In this document: one piece after another, positions 18,585 through 26,227 of the stretch
Layout of the letters: each line of letters starts with the position of its first letter
Numbering within the stretch: the first letter of the stretch is position 1
Assembly: GCA_943368475.1 (NCBI GenBank)
Contig: CALRLF020000012.1
Location: 1-64,000, forward strand
Origin: UBA1930 sp943368475
GTDB taxonomy: Bacteria; Bacteroidota; Bacteroidia; Chitinophagales; Chitinophagaceae
DNA: 64,000 nucleotides
Direction: 5' to 3'
The notes under the pieces: generated by a model
What the model saw: the letters and a program-made list of their open reading frames with translations, nothing else
The model's database searches: none
What the model was told of the DNA's origin: nothing
Made by a program: the position numbers and the translations under genes

Positions 18585-20516
18585 TTACCCTGCAATGCTA
18601 GTTACCATTACTTTATCACTCACCATGCTTTGCACAGTTTCTACAACAGCTTGTGCATCATAACCACATTCTCTATGCAGTTCTTTCAATGTGCCATGCT
18701 CTACCAATCTATCAGGAATGCCCAACATTTTTACTTGTGCAGTATAATTATTGGCAGCCATAAATTCTAATACAGCACTGCCAAAACCACCAACGATGGT
18801 TCCATCTTCTATAGTAATTACTTTGTTGTATTTACTGAATACTTCATGCAACATTGCTTCATCAATCGGTTTTACAAAACGCATGTCGTAATGTGCAGGA
18901 TTAATACCAGCAGTTCTCAATTCACGAATAGCAGCTTGTGCAAAATTACCTGTATGACCTAAAGATAAAATGGCAATTTCTTCTCCATCTTTCAATTTAC
19001 GTCCTTTGCCAATTTCTATTGCTTCAAATGGTGTTTTCCATTCTGGCATAACACCTTCACCTCTTGGATATCGAATTACAAAAGGGTATTGGGTACTTTC
19101 TAATTGAGAAGTGTACATTAAATTCCTCAACTCCTGTTCATTCATAGGAGCTGAAACAATCATATTTGGAATACAACGGAAATAAGGAATATCGTAACAA
19201 CCATGATGTGTGGGTCCATCATCACCCACCAAACCTGCTCTGTCTAAACAAAGGGTTACAGGTAGTTTTTGTATAGCAATATCATGTACCACTTGGTCAT
19301 ACGCTCTTTGCATAAAGGATGAATAAATGTTGCAAAAAACCCTCATGCCTTGCGTTGCCAATCCTGCACTTAATGTTGCTGCATGTTGCTCACAAATGCC
19401 CACATCAAAAGCCCTATGTGGCATTTTTTCCATCATAAATTTTAAGGATGAACCACTTGGCATGGCTGGCGTAACACCCATTATTTTATCATTCATTTCT
19501 GCCAACTCAATTATCGTATGCCCAAAAACATCTTGATATTTTGGTGGTTGTGGTGTTGCTGGAACTTTCTTATAAATTTCGCCAGTTACTTTATCAAATA
19601 ATCCTGGTGCATGCCATTTGGTTTGATCTTTTTCTGCCAACGCATAACCTTTCCCTTTCACAGTTACAATGTGCAATAATTTAGGACCAGGAATTTTTTT
19701 CAAATCTTTCAATGTATCTACCAACTTGGTAATATTATGCCCATCAATTGGTCCAAAATACCTGAAGTTTAATGCTTCAAATAAATTGCTGCTTTTACTA
19801 ACCATCCCTTTTACACTTGCTTCTAATTTAGAGGCCATTTCACGGGTAAAAGTTTTGCCAACTGGTAATTTGCCCATCAATTTCCAAACATCGTCTCTTA
19901 CTTTATTATATGTTGGGCTAGTAGTAATATCGGTTAAATATTCTTTCAAAGCTCCTACATTGGGGTCAATACCAATGCCATTGTCATTTAAAATAACCAA
20001 CATGTCAGCATCGGCAACACCTGCATGATTCATTGCTTCAAAAGCCATACCTGCAGTCATGCTACCATCACCAATAACGGCAACACTTTTTCGGTCTTCG
20101 CCCTTATATTTTGCAGCCATTGCCATACCCAAAGCAGCAGAAATAGAAGTGGATGAATGTCCAACACCAAATGTGTCGTATTCACTTTCACTACGTTTAG
20201 GAAAACCACTTAACCCTTTGTATTTTCTATTGGTTGCAAAATTATCTCTACGACCGGTTAATATTTTATGTCCATAGGCTTGATGGCCAACATCCCAAAC
20301 CAATTGGTCGTAAGGGGTATTGTATATATAATGTAACGCAACAGTTAATTCAACAACGCCTAAGCTAGCTGCAAAATGACCCCCATGAACACTTACCACA
20401 TCAATAATATATTGACGTAATTCGTTACAAACCTGATGTAATTGTTCTTTGGTAAGTTTTTTTAAGTCGGCTGGGTTGTTTATGTTTTTCAACAATTTAC
20501 CGGGAGTAATCTCCAT
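18585..20516 (-). CDS. dxs: 1-deoxy-D-xylulose-5-phosphate synthase
   Basis: 643 aa, normal Dxs length. The thiamine-diphosphate domain includes GHQAYGHKILTGRRD, VGHSSTSISAALG and GDGSMTAGMAFEAMNHAG. The transketolase-type pyrimidine domain includes GICEQHAATLSAGLA and DRAGLVGDDGPTHHG, and a C-terminal domain closes the protein. It condenses pyruvate and glyceraldehyde 3-phosphate to DXP, the first step of the MEP isoprenoid pathway, in the cytoplasm. It is a single-gene unit on the minus strand, divergent from the LytS-type kinase. Confidence 0.97.
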   Translation of the reverse strand: MEITPGKLLKNINNPADLKKLTKEQLHQVCNELRQYIIDVVSVHGGHFAASLGVVELTVALHYIYNTPYDQLVWDVGHQAYGHKILTGRRDNFATNRKYKGLSGFPKRSESEYDTFGVGHSSTSISAALGMAMAAKYKGEDRKSVAVIGDGSMTAGMAFEAMNHAGVADADMLVILNDNGIGIDPNVGALKEYLTDITTSPTYNKVRDDVWKLMGKLPVGKTFTREMASKLEASVKGMVSKSSNLFEALNFRYFGPIDGHNITKLVDTLKDLKKIPGPKLLHIVTVKGKGYALAEKDQTKWHAPGLFDKVTGEIYKKVPATPQPPKYQDVFGHTIIELAEMNDKIMGVTPAMPSGSSLKFMMEKMPHRAFDVGICEQHAATLSAGLATQGMRVFCNIYSSFMQRAYDQVVHDIAIQKLPVTLCLDRAGLVGDDGPTHHGCYDIPYFRCIPNMIVSAPMNEQELRNLMYTSQLESTQYPFVIRYPRGEGVMPEWKTPFEAIEIGKGRKLKDGEEIAILSLGHTGNFAQAAIRELRTAGINPAHYDMRFVKPIDEAMLHEVFSKYNKVITIEDGTIVGGFGSAVLEFMAANNYTAQVKMLGIPDRLVEHGTLKELHRECGYDAQAVVETVQSMVSDKVMVTSIAG

Positions 20517-20705
20517 GCATGAAAAATTTTGTTTTGTAAAAATAGCATTTTACCTGTGGCTTATGCCTTAATTTATTAACTTAACGCTTAGAATTGGGGA
20601 TTGTTTAGCGTTCATTAACCGTTATTGTACCAAATACCCATGTAATTTACCATTAATCACATAGAAAGCTGTTTGCCACAGTTAAGAATTTTATTTTTAC
20701 TGCTT

Positions 20706-21749
20706 ATGAAAGAGAATAAGGCCAAATATTGGATTTGTCAGTTAGGAGGTTGGCTCTTTTATGCATTAACCATGTTGTTCTTTGCTTACTGGTTCGATAA
20801 AACAGTAAGCCCAATGTTTTGGAAGAGAATATTTTTATTTATTTCTCTGGGATTAATTTCTACCCATTTATTGCGTTTCTCATTACATCAGTTTAAACTA
20901 TTACCTCCATTAAAAGGCAATATGTGGTTGATGTTTTTTGTGTTAATTATTCTTACCTGTGTTTGTTACAGCTTAAGCAGTAGTGTAATTATTCAATGGT
21001 TGGGTTGGTTTGATGCTGCACTAAAAGGCAATGTACAGAAAAGATTTGTGTATAATTTGTTTGTCGACTCACCCATCATTTTTGTGTGGACTTCTATTTA
21101 CTACATCTGGCATTATGTTGAAAATGCAAGAAAAACGGAAGTGGATAATGTAAAGTTGGAAAGTTTAGTGAAGGAGCTGGAATTGAAGACCATAAAATCG
21201 CACATCAATCCGCATTTTATTTTTAACGCATTAAATAGTATTCGGGCATTGGTAGATGAAAATCCTGAACGTGCTAGAACTGCAATCACCGAGCTGAGTA
21301 ATATTTTAAGAAGTAGCATGCAAACTGAAAAAGCAGAAACTACTTCTTTAGAAAGGGAACTGAGCATAGTAAAAGATTATTTGGCTTTAGAGCATATTCG
21401 TTTTGAAGACAGATTGCAAATTGAATATGATATTGATGAAGATACTTTAGACCAACCTGTACCACCAATGATGTTACAAACTTTGGTAGAAAATGCCATT
21501 AAACACGGCATTAGTAAACAAAAGGAAGGTGGATTGGTTAAAGTGATTTCAGATTTTAATGGCGATCATCACGAACTAATTGTACAAAATTCTGGCAAAT
21601 TAAATGGTACTTATAACAGTGATGGTTTTGGTATTGCAAGCACCGAAAACCGATTGTTATTGCTGTTTGGTAAAAAAGCAAGTTTTGCATTAAGAGATAT
21701 TAGTGGCAATATGGTAGAAGCAAAAGTGATTATGCCTGTTTCAATTTAA
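20706..21749 (+). CDS. LytS-type sensor histidine kinase (His_kinase PF06580)
   Basis: 347 aa from ATG 20706; an in-frame TTG at 20673 is possible. Four hydrophobic segments fill residues ~10-145. A short linker leads to the LytS-type kinase core KSHINPHFIFNALNSIRAL, containing the phospho-acceptor His. An HATPase domain follows with NAIKHG and the G-box region DGFGIASTENRL. There is no periplasmic sensor domain, so the stimulus is probably sensed in the membrane. It forms a two-gene operon with the LytTR regulator 44 nt downstream. Confidence 0.9.
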   Translation: MKENKAKYWICQLGGWLFYALTMLFFAYWFDKTVSPMFWKRIFLFISLGLISTHLLRFSLHQFKLLPPLKGNMWLMFFVLIILTCVCYSLSSSVIIQWLGWFDAALKGNVQKRFVYNLFVDSPIIFVWTSIYYIWHYVENARKTEVDNVKLESLVKELELKTIKSHINPHFIFNALNSIRALVDENPERARTAITELSNILRSSMQTEKAETTSLERELSIVKDYLALEHIRFEDRLQIEYDIDEDTLDQPVPPMMLQTLVENAIKHGISKQKEGGLVKVISDFNGDHHELIVQNSGKLNGTYNSDGFGIASTENRLLLLFGKKASFALRDISGNMVEAKVIMPVSI

Positions 21750-21793
21750 GACATTGTTATTCTTATATATTACAACCTATAAACAAGAGAGAT

Positions 21794-22522
21794 ATGCCCA
21801 TTAAAACAATTATTATTGATGATGAGCGATTGGCTAGAAATGAATTGAAGAAATTATTACAAGAGTATGGCGATATTGAAGTAATTGATGAAGCATCGAA
21901 CGTAGATGAAGGCATTGAAAAAATTGAATTGCTATCGCCTGAATTAATTTTTTTAGACATTCAAATGCCAGGCAAAACTGGATTTGATTTATTGGCTGAA
22001 GTTGAAAAAGCACCACGTGTAATTTTTACTACTGCTTACGATGAATATGCCATTAAAGCATTTGAAGTAAATGCATTGGATTATTTAATGAAGCCAGTTG
22101 AGCCAAAAAGATTAAGCGATGCTATACAAAAATTACAATACGAAATTCAAAAAGAAAATGCTGGCAACGCCAATAACCGTGGGCCTTTAACTGAAGAAGA
22201 TCAGGTTTTTGTAAAAGATGGAGAGCGTTGCTGGTTTGTGAAATTGCATGAAATTCGTTTGTTTGAAAGTGTAGGCAATTATGCAAAAGTTTTCTTTGCC
22301 AACAATAAGCCGTTAATATTAAAATCATTGAATGCATTAGAAGAAAGGTTAGATGAACGTACATTTTTTAGAGCCAACAGAAAGCACATTATCAACCTGC
22401 GTTGGATAGAAAAAATTGAACCTTATTTTAATGGAGGTTTATTGGTTGAATTAAAAGGAGGTGAAAAAATTGAAGTAAGCCGCCGACAAACTGTGAAGTT
22501 TAAAGAAATGATGAGTTTATAA
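21794..22522 (+). CDS. LytTR-family response regulator
   Basis: 242 aa. The receiver domain (1-120) has the acidic pair IIIDDERLAR, the phospho-acceptor Asp55 in LIFLDIQMPG and a conserved Lys in LDYLMKPVEP. The LytTR DNA-binding domain (~145-240) shows VKDGERCWFVKL, IRLFESVGNYAKVFF and RANRKHIINL. It is the cognate partner of the LytS-type kinase directly upstream. Family members bind direct-repeat sites; targets are not evident here. Confidence 0.94.
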   Translation: MPIKTIIIDDERLARNELKKLLQEYGDIEVIDEASNVDEGIEKIELLSPELIFLDIQMPGKTGFDLLAEVEKAPRVIFTTAYDEYAIKAFEVNALDYLMKPVEPKRLSDAIQKLQYEIQKENAGNANNRGPLTEEDQVFVKDGERCWFVKLHEIRLFESVGNYAKVFFANNKPLILKSLNALEERLDERTFFRANRKHIINLRWIEKIEPYFNGGLLVELKGGEKIEVSRRQTVKFKEMMSL

Positions 22523-22525
22523 ATG

Positions 22526-22559
22526 AAGTGCCACATTTTTAAAATGTGGCACTTTTATT
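22526..22559. terminator. Bidirectional terminator between LytTR gene and queA
   Basis: AAGTGCCACATTTT (22526-22539) pairs with AAAATGTGGCACTT (22541-22554) around a single T, and a T-rich tail follows. It starts 3 nt past the regulator stop and ends 18 nt before the queA 3' end. Confidence 0.8.
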
Positions 22560-22577
22560 TTACAGCAATTTTATATT

Positions 22578-23843
22578 CTATTTCCATAATAAACTTCCAT
22601 CTCCATAACTCAAGAAACGAAAATCGTTTACCAAAGCATATTGGTAAATCTCTTTCCATTTATCACCAACAATAGCTGCAATTAATAATAGCAAAGTAGA
22701 TTGTGGTTGGTGAAAATTCGTAATCAAACCGTCAGCAACTTTTAATGTATAACCAGGTGCAATAATAATTTGTGTTTTACAAATAATACGGTTCAAATCA
22801 TTTGCATTCATCCAGTTCAGCAAAGCTTGTAAAGCTATTTGTTTATCTACATGTTGGGGCAGCTCATAAGCATCCCATTGTTGTATAGCAATATCTTCAA
22901 CTTTTAAGCTTCCACTTTCTAACTTCCATCTTTTTTCTTCCTCCTTAAGCCCTCCACCCTCCACCTTCCACCTTAATTTAACTCCCATCCAATACAAACT
23001 CTCTATTGTTCTTAACGACGTAGTGCCTGTTGCAACAATGGTTTGGCTGTTTATCAATTGTTCAATTGCTTCTTTGGTAACATCAATAAACTCCGCATGC
23101 ATTTCATGCTCTTGCATAGTGGCTGCCTTTACAGGTTTAAAAGTACCAGCACCAACATGTAGTGTTACAAATAAAGGATGAATATTTTTTTTACTTAAAT
23201 CGGCCAATAAGTTTTCTGTAAAATGCAAGCCAGCAGTTGGTGCAGCAACAGAACCATCATGCTTGGCATAAATGGTTTGATAAGTTTTTTTATCCTGCTC
23301 TTCTGCTGTTCTGTGTAAATAAGGTGGCAAGGGAATTACACCAGCAGCATGTAAAATTTCAGCAAAAGATAAATCAGCGTTGTTCCAGCTTAATTCAATC
23401 AAAAAATAATCGTTTCTTTTTTCAGCAATTTTGGCTTGTAGTGCAATAGAATTTTCTTGATAAATAATTTGCTTTAATAAAAATTCTTCTTTCCATTTTT
23501 TTGCTCCTCCTACCAAACACTTCCAAAATACTTTTTCTTTTTGCAGCATGGCTGTGGTAATATCAGTATAGCGTTCATCGGGTTCTAAACAAAAAATTTC
23601 AATTACACTGCCTGTGCTTTTTTCAAATAATAATCTGGCTTCTACTACTTTAGTATTGTTGAACACCAAGGTGGTGTTTTCAGGAAGAAAGGAAGGCAAA
23701 TTTTTATAGATTGAAGTTTCAATTTCTTTATTCTTAAATACAAGTAGTTTGCTGCTATCTCTTTCTGCTAAAGGATATTTGGCAATTCTTTCTTCAGGTA
23801 AATTGTAGGTATAATCGAAAATTGAAATGTCTTTTGGATGCAT
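22578..23843 (-). CDS. queA: S-adenosylmethionine:tRNA ribosyltransferase-isomerase QueA
   Basis: 421 aa, somewhat long for the family. Motifs include FDYTYNLPEERIAKYPLAERD, TLVFNNTKVVEARL, AAPTAGLHFTE, LHVGAGTFKPV, HAEF and TNFHQPQSTLLLLIAA. It transfers and isomerises the ribose of SAM onto preQ1-tRNA to form epoxyqueuosine. Residues ~289-315 are a low-complexity Lys/Glu/Gly/Trp insertion between the GVKL segment and QQWDAYELP, encoded by a heptanucleotide repeat tract (22897-22978). The insertion sits at a loop and the rest is intact, so the enzyme is probably functional. A TAnnTTTG element ends 4 nt before the ATG. Confidence 0.95.
   Translation of the reverse strand: MHPKDISIFDYTYNLPEERIAKYPLAERDSSKLLVFKNKEIETSIYKNLPSFLPENTTLVFNNTKVVEARLLFEKSTGSVIEIFCLEPDERYTDITTAMLQKEKVFWKCLVGGAKKWKEEFLLKQIIYQENSIALQAKIAEKRNDYFLIELSWNNADLSFAEILHAAGVIPLPPYLHRTAEEQDKKTYQTIYAKHDGSVAAPTAGLHFTENLLADLSKKNIHPLFVTLHVGAGTFKPVKAATMQEHEMHAEFIDVTKEAIEQLINSQTIVATGTTSLRTIESLYWMGVKLRWKVEGGGLKEEEKRWKLESGSLKVEDIAIQQWDAYELPQHVDKQIALQALLNWMNANDLNRIICKTQIIIAPGYTLKVADGLITNFHQPQSTLLLLIAAIVGDKWKEIYQYALVNDFRFLSYGDGSLLWK
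22897..22978 (-). repeat. Heptanucleotide repeat tract inside queA
   Basis: On the plus strand it is a polypyrimidine tract with degenerate 7-bp units such as CCCTCCA, CCCTCCA, CCTTCCA, CCTTAAT. It encodes Lys, Glu, Gly and Trp-rich residues. It is the same unit type as the tract in the glycosyltransferase gene at 61957-62104. Confidence 0.7.
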
Positions 23844-23847
23844 GGGG

Positions 23848-23855
23848 CAAAAATA
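23848..23855 (-). promoter_or_regulatory. TAnnTTTG promoter element of queA
   Basis: Minus strand TATTTTTG matches the Bacteroidota -7 consensus TAnnTTTG exactly. It ends only 4 nt before the queA ATG (23843), so transcription would begin at or next to the start codon. Confidence 0.55.
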
Positions 23856-23867
23856 GCGGAATGCTGT

Positions 23868-23980
23868 TTTTTACACATAGAAACATAGGTATGGAGGATA
23901 CGATAGAAAATAATATTGGTTAACGCTAAGAATGCTTTAAACTATTTTCCTTAAAAACCTTTGCTACCTATGTGGTTAAA
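23868..23980. repeat. Inverted pair of ACATAG-type 8-bp-period repeats
   Basis: ACACATAGAAACATAGG on the left faces CCTATGTGGTTAAAA on the right, about 75 nt apart. The units resemble those at 56732-57060. It lies in the 545-bp gap between queA and mraZ. Confidence 0.5.
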
Positions 23981-23985
23981 AAGAT

Positions 23986-24000
23986 TACCACTTTTTACCA
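23986..24000 (-). promoter_or_regulatory. MraZ-box-like pair (TGGTA-N5-TGGTA)
   Basis: On the minus strand two exact TGGTA pentamers are separated by AAAAG, giving 10-bp spacing like known MraZ operators (TGGGN repeats with 5-nt spacers). It lies ~390 nt upstream of mraZ and ~140 nt upstream of queA. Assignment is by resemblance only. Confidence 0.3.
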
Positions 24001-24058
24001 CAAAACCCGTTTTTACGACTATTTTTTCCTGATTGTATTTCAACTTTCCTCAATCACA

Positions 24059-24107
24059 CCCAACTAATTATCTAAAAATAGTATTGACTAACTACTTATT
24101 AGTTGGG
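24059..24107. repeat. Perfect 10-bp inverted repeat in queA-mraZ gap
   Basis: CCCAACTAAT (24059-24068) and ATTAGTTGGG (24098-24107) are perfect inverse complements with a 29-nt AT-rich loop. A 10-bp palindrome CCACTAGTGG follows at 24158-24167. Function unknown. Confidence 0.55.
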
Positions 24108-24119
24108 CTATAATTACAA

Positions 24120-24302
24120 TTTTCCACAAATGATTGTGATTTTTTGTACTTTTTTTCCCACTAGTGGTATAAATATGATCATTATCAGTGTTCGTCAACT
24201 GCTTTTCCACAGTAATTCACATTTTACGCAGGTGTAAAACATGTATTTAATACTAAACATCAATGATAGCAAGGGTTTTAATCCGCTTTTTCTTGTGGAT
24301 AA
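24120..24302. other. Cluster of three DnaA-box-like sites in AT-rich gap
   Basis: TTTTCCACA occurs at 24120-24128 and again at 24203-24211 on +, and a perfect TTATCCACA lies on - at 24294-24302. All fit TTWTNCACA. The surrounding 545 bp are AT-rich and non-coding. This may be a DnaA-controlled promoter region for the dcw cluster or part of a replication origin; neither is proven. Confidence 0.4.
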
Positions 24303-24330
24303 ATAGAAGGTGCTAACTGAGGGTTAGAAG

Positions 24331-24345
24331 TGGGAAAAAGTGTTA
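24331..24345 (+). promoter_or_regulatory. MraZ-box-like site just upstream of mraZ
   Basis: TGGGA-AAAAG-TGTTA on +, 44-58 nt before the mraZ ATG, has the TGGGN plus 5-nt spacer layout of MraZ autoregulatory sites. The second box is degenerate. MraZ is known to repress its own dcw promoter in other bacteria. Confidence 0.35.
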
Positions 24346-24388
24346 TTTTGTGTCAATAAATGGTAAAATACGTTTTAATTATTCACAA

Positions 24389-24847
24389 ATGCTAAATCTT
24401 CTCGGCGAATACGAAGCAACGATTGACTCAAAAGGTCGATTTCTTGTTCCCGGCAGTTTGAAAAAACAGCTTCCGGAAGGAGAGAGCCGTTTAGTAATAA
24501 GCCGTGGATTTGAAAAATGTTTAACTCTTTATCCTTTATCAAGTTGGGAGCCATTGGTTGCACGAATTCGTCAATTAAATGATTTCGACCCGAAAGTACG
24601 AGAATTTAAACGTTTGTTTTTAGGTGGAGCAACAGAAGTTGAATTGGATAGTGCTGGACGATTATTGTTACCACCACAGCTAAAAGAATTTGCAGGTTTA
24701 AGTAAGGATATAACCCTTGCGGCCGACCTTGATAAAATAAATATCTGGGATTCAAGTAAGTACAAACAGTTCTTTGAGGATTTTTCACCCGAAGCATTCA
24801 GTAATCTGGCTGCAGATGTGATGGCAGAGAAAGTTGATAAGGCATAA
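24389..24847 (+). CDS. mraZ: Transcriptional regulator MraZ
   Basis: 152 aa from ATG 24389 (MLNLLGEYEATIDSKGRF), which matches the family start; an in-frame GTG at 24350 would add 13 residues. Two MraZ/AbrB-like repeats each carry a DSKGR / DSAGR-type motif (DSKGRFLVP near the start and DSAGRLLLP in the middle). MraZ is a ring-forming DNA-binding protein that controls the dcw operon. It is the first gene of the cluster and ends 24 nt before rsmH. Confidence 0.95.
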   Translation: MLNLLGEYEATIDSKGRFLVPGSLKKQLPEGESRLVISRGFEKCLTLYPLSSWEPLVARIRQLNDFDPKVREFKRLFLGGATEVELDSAGRLLLPPQLKEFAGLSKDITLAADLDKINIWDSSKYKQFFEDFSPEAFSNLAADVMAEKVDKA

Positions 24848-24848
24848 G

Positions 24849-24935
24849 CAAAAAGGAATAAGGTAAAACAAATGAAAACGAACATGAACGAAACAAACAA
24901 CCTTAAACCTTCAACCTTAAACCCTCAACCTTCCG
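24849..24935. repeat. Heptanucleotide repeat pair at mraZ-rsmH junction
   Basis: Purine-rich 7-bp units (AAGGAAT-AAGGTAA) lie after the mraZ stop. The inverse pyrimidine units CCTTAAA-CCTTCAA-CCTTAAA-CCCTCAA-CCTTCC lie at 24901-24935 inside the rsmH start. The two can pair across the rsmH start codon. Confidence 0.6.
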
Positions 24936-25834
24936 ATTATCACATTCCTGTCCTCTACAACGAAACACTCGAAGGTTTAGCAATTAAGCCAGATGGGGTT
25001 TATGTAGATTGTACGTTTGGTGGTGGTGGCCATAGTAAAGGCATTTTGGAACAATTAAACAATAATGGACGATTGTTTGCTTTTGATCAGGATGTAGATG
25101 CACAAAAGAACATTCCTGACGATGAAAGAGTCATTTTTGTTCCTCACAATTTTCGCCACCTGCAGCGTTTTTTGCGTTTGCACAAAGTACAACAGGTTGA
25201 TGGTGTTTTGGCCGATTTAGGTGTTAGCTCTCATCAGTTCGATGAAGGTAGCCGAGGTTTTTCGATTCGTTTCGATGGGCCTTTGGATATGCGTATGGAC
25301 GTAAATCAACCTTCAAGTGCTGTTGATATTATTCAAACATATTCTGAACAGCAGTTGCATAAACTGTTTGAAGTATATGGAGAGGTAACCAACGCTAAAA
25401 CATTGGCTAAACAAATTGTACACAATCGCAATCATGTACAAACGCAAACCATTGCTCAGTTTAAGACACTGATATACGATGCGGTGAAAGGAAATCCTAA
25501 TAAATACTTGGCTCAGGTGTTTCAGGCATTGCGTATTGAAGTGAACGATGAAATTGGGGCGTTAAAGGAAATGTTATTGCAACTAAATGCAATCATTAAA
25601 CCAGGTGGACGTGCAGCCATTATCACCTTCCATTCTTTAGAAGACAGGGTTGTTAAGAATTTTTTCCGCAACGGCAGTTTTGACGAAGAGCCGGAAAACC
25701 CCTTTATGCCTAATGTGAAGGAAAAGATTTGGCAAAACGTAACTAAAAAACCAATAACTGCTACTGATGTAGAGTTGAAAAGAAATACAAGAAGCAGGAG
25801 TGCAAAATTGAGGGTAGCTGAAAGATTGGGTTGA
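24872..25834 (+). CDS. rsmH: 16S rRNA (cytosine(1402)-N4)-methyltransferase RsmH
   Basis: 320 aa; ATG codons at 24872 and 24884 are both possible starts. The SAM-binding domain begins DYHIPVLYNETLEGL and continues VDCTFGGGGHSKGIL; LADLGVSSHQFDEGSRGFS, RMD and HSLEDRVVK are conserved RsmH motifs. It N4-methylates C1402 of 16S rRNA. Residues ~10-21 (NLKPSTLNPQPS) are encoded by a heptanucleotide repeat and lie before the conserved core, so the N-terminal tail is probably dispensable. It is the second gene of the dcw cluster. Confidence 0.96.
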   Translation: MKTNMNETNNLKPSTLNPQPSDYHIPVLYNETLEGLAIKPDGVYVDCTFGGGGHSKGILEQLNNNGRLFAFDQDVDAQKNIPDDERVIFVPHNFRHLQRFLRLHKVQQVDGVLADLGVSSHQFDEGSRGFSIRFDGPLDMRMDVNQPSSAVDIIQTYSEQQLHKLFEVYGEVTNAKTLAKQIVHNRNHVQTQTIAQFKTLIYDAVKGNPNKYLAQVFQALRIEVNDEIGALKEMLLQLNAIIKPGGRAAIITFHSLEDRVVKNFFRNGSFDEEPENPFMPNVKEKIWQNVTKKPITATDVELKRNTRSRSAKLRVAERLG

Positions 25835-25857
25835 AAATAATAAATGATTTCTAATGT

Positions 25858-26214
25858 ATGGCTGAAGTTGAAAACGATAAGAATACAGAGCAAGAAAAAG
25901 AAAAGAGAAGTGCTTTCAAAAATATTGGTAACCTGTTTAATTCAAATTGGTTAACAGGCAATTTAAACTTTTTTCTTTTTCTGTGTTTGCTAGCCGTAAT
26001 CTATATAGCCAATGGGCACTGGGCAGATAAGACAGTTAGAAATATTGATAAAACAAAAAGGGAATTAAGGGATTTGCAATTTGAATATAAGACCGTGAAG
26101 AGTGAGTTGATGTATAAAAGTGAAGAAGCCCAAGTGTTGAAAGTAGCTGAACCATTGGGTTTGAAGATAAGTAACGAAGTGCCTCAACGATTGCAGGTAC
26201 AAAAAACAAAGTAG
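25858..26214 (+). CDS. ftsL: FtsL-like cell division protein
   Basis: 118 aa. A charged cytoplasmic N-terminus (~45 residues) is followed by one membrane helix (FFLFLCLLAVIYIAN). A short coiled-coil-like periplasmic part (KTKRELRDLQFEYKTVKSEL) comes next. Sequence similarity in this family is weak. Assignment rests on topology, size and position between rsmH and ftsI, where FtsL is found across bacteria. It would link FtsQ/FtsB-type partners to FtsW-FtsI. The gap to ftsI is 13 nt. Confidence 0.82.
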   Translation: MAEVENDKNTEQEKEKRSAFKNIGNLFNSNWLTGNLNFFLFLCLLAVIYIANGHWADKTVRNIDKTKRELRDLQFEYKTVKSELMYKSEEAQVLKVAEPLGLKISNEVPQRLQVQKTK

Positions 26215-26227
26215 GCGAAAGTAGATA

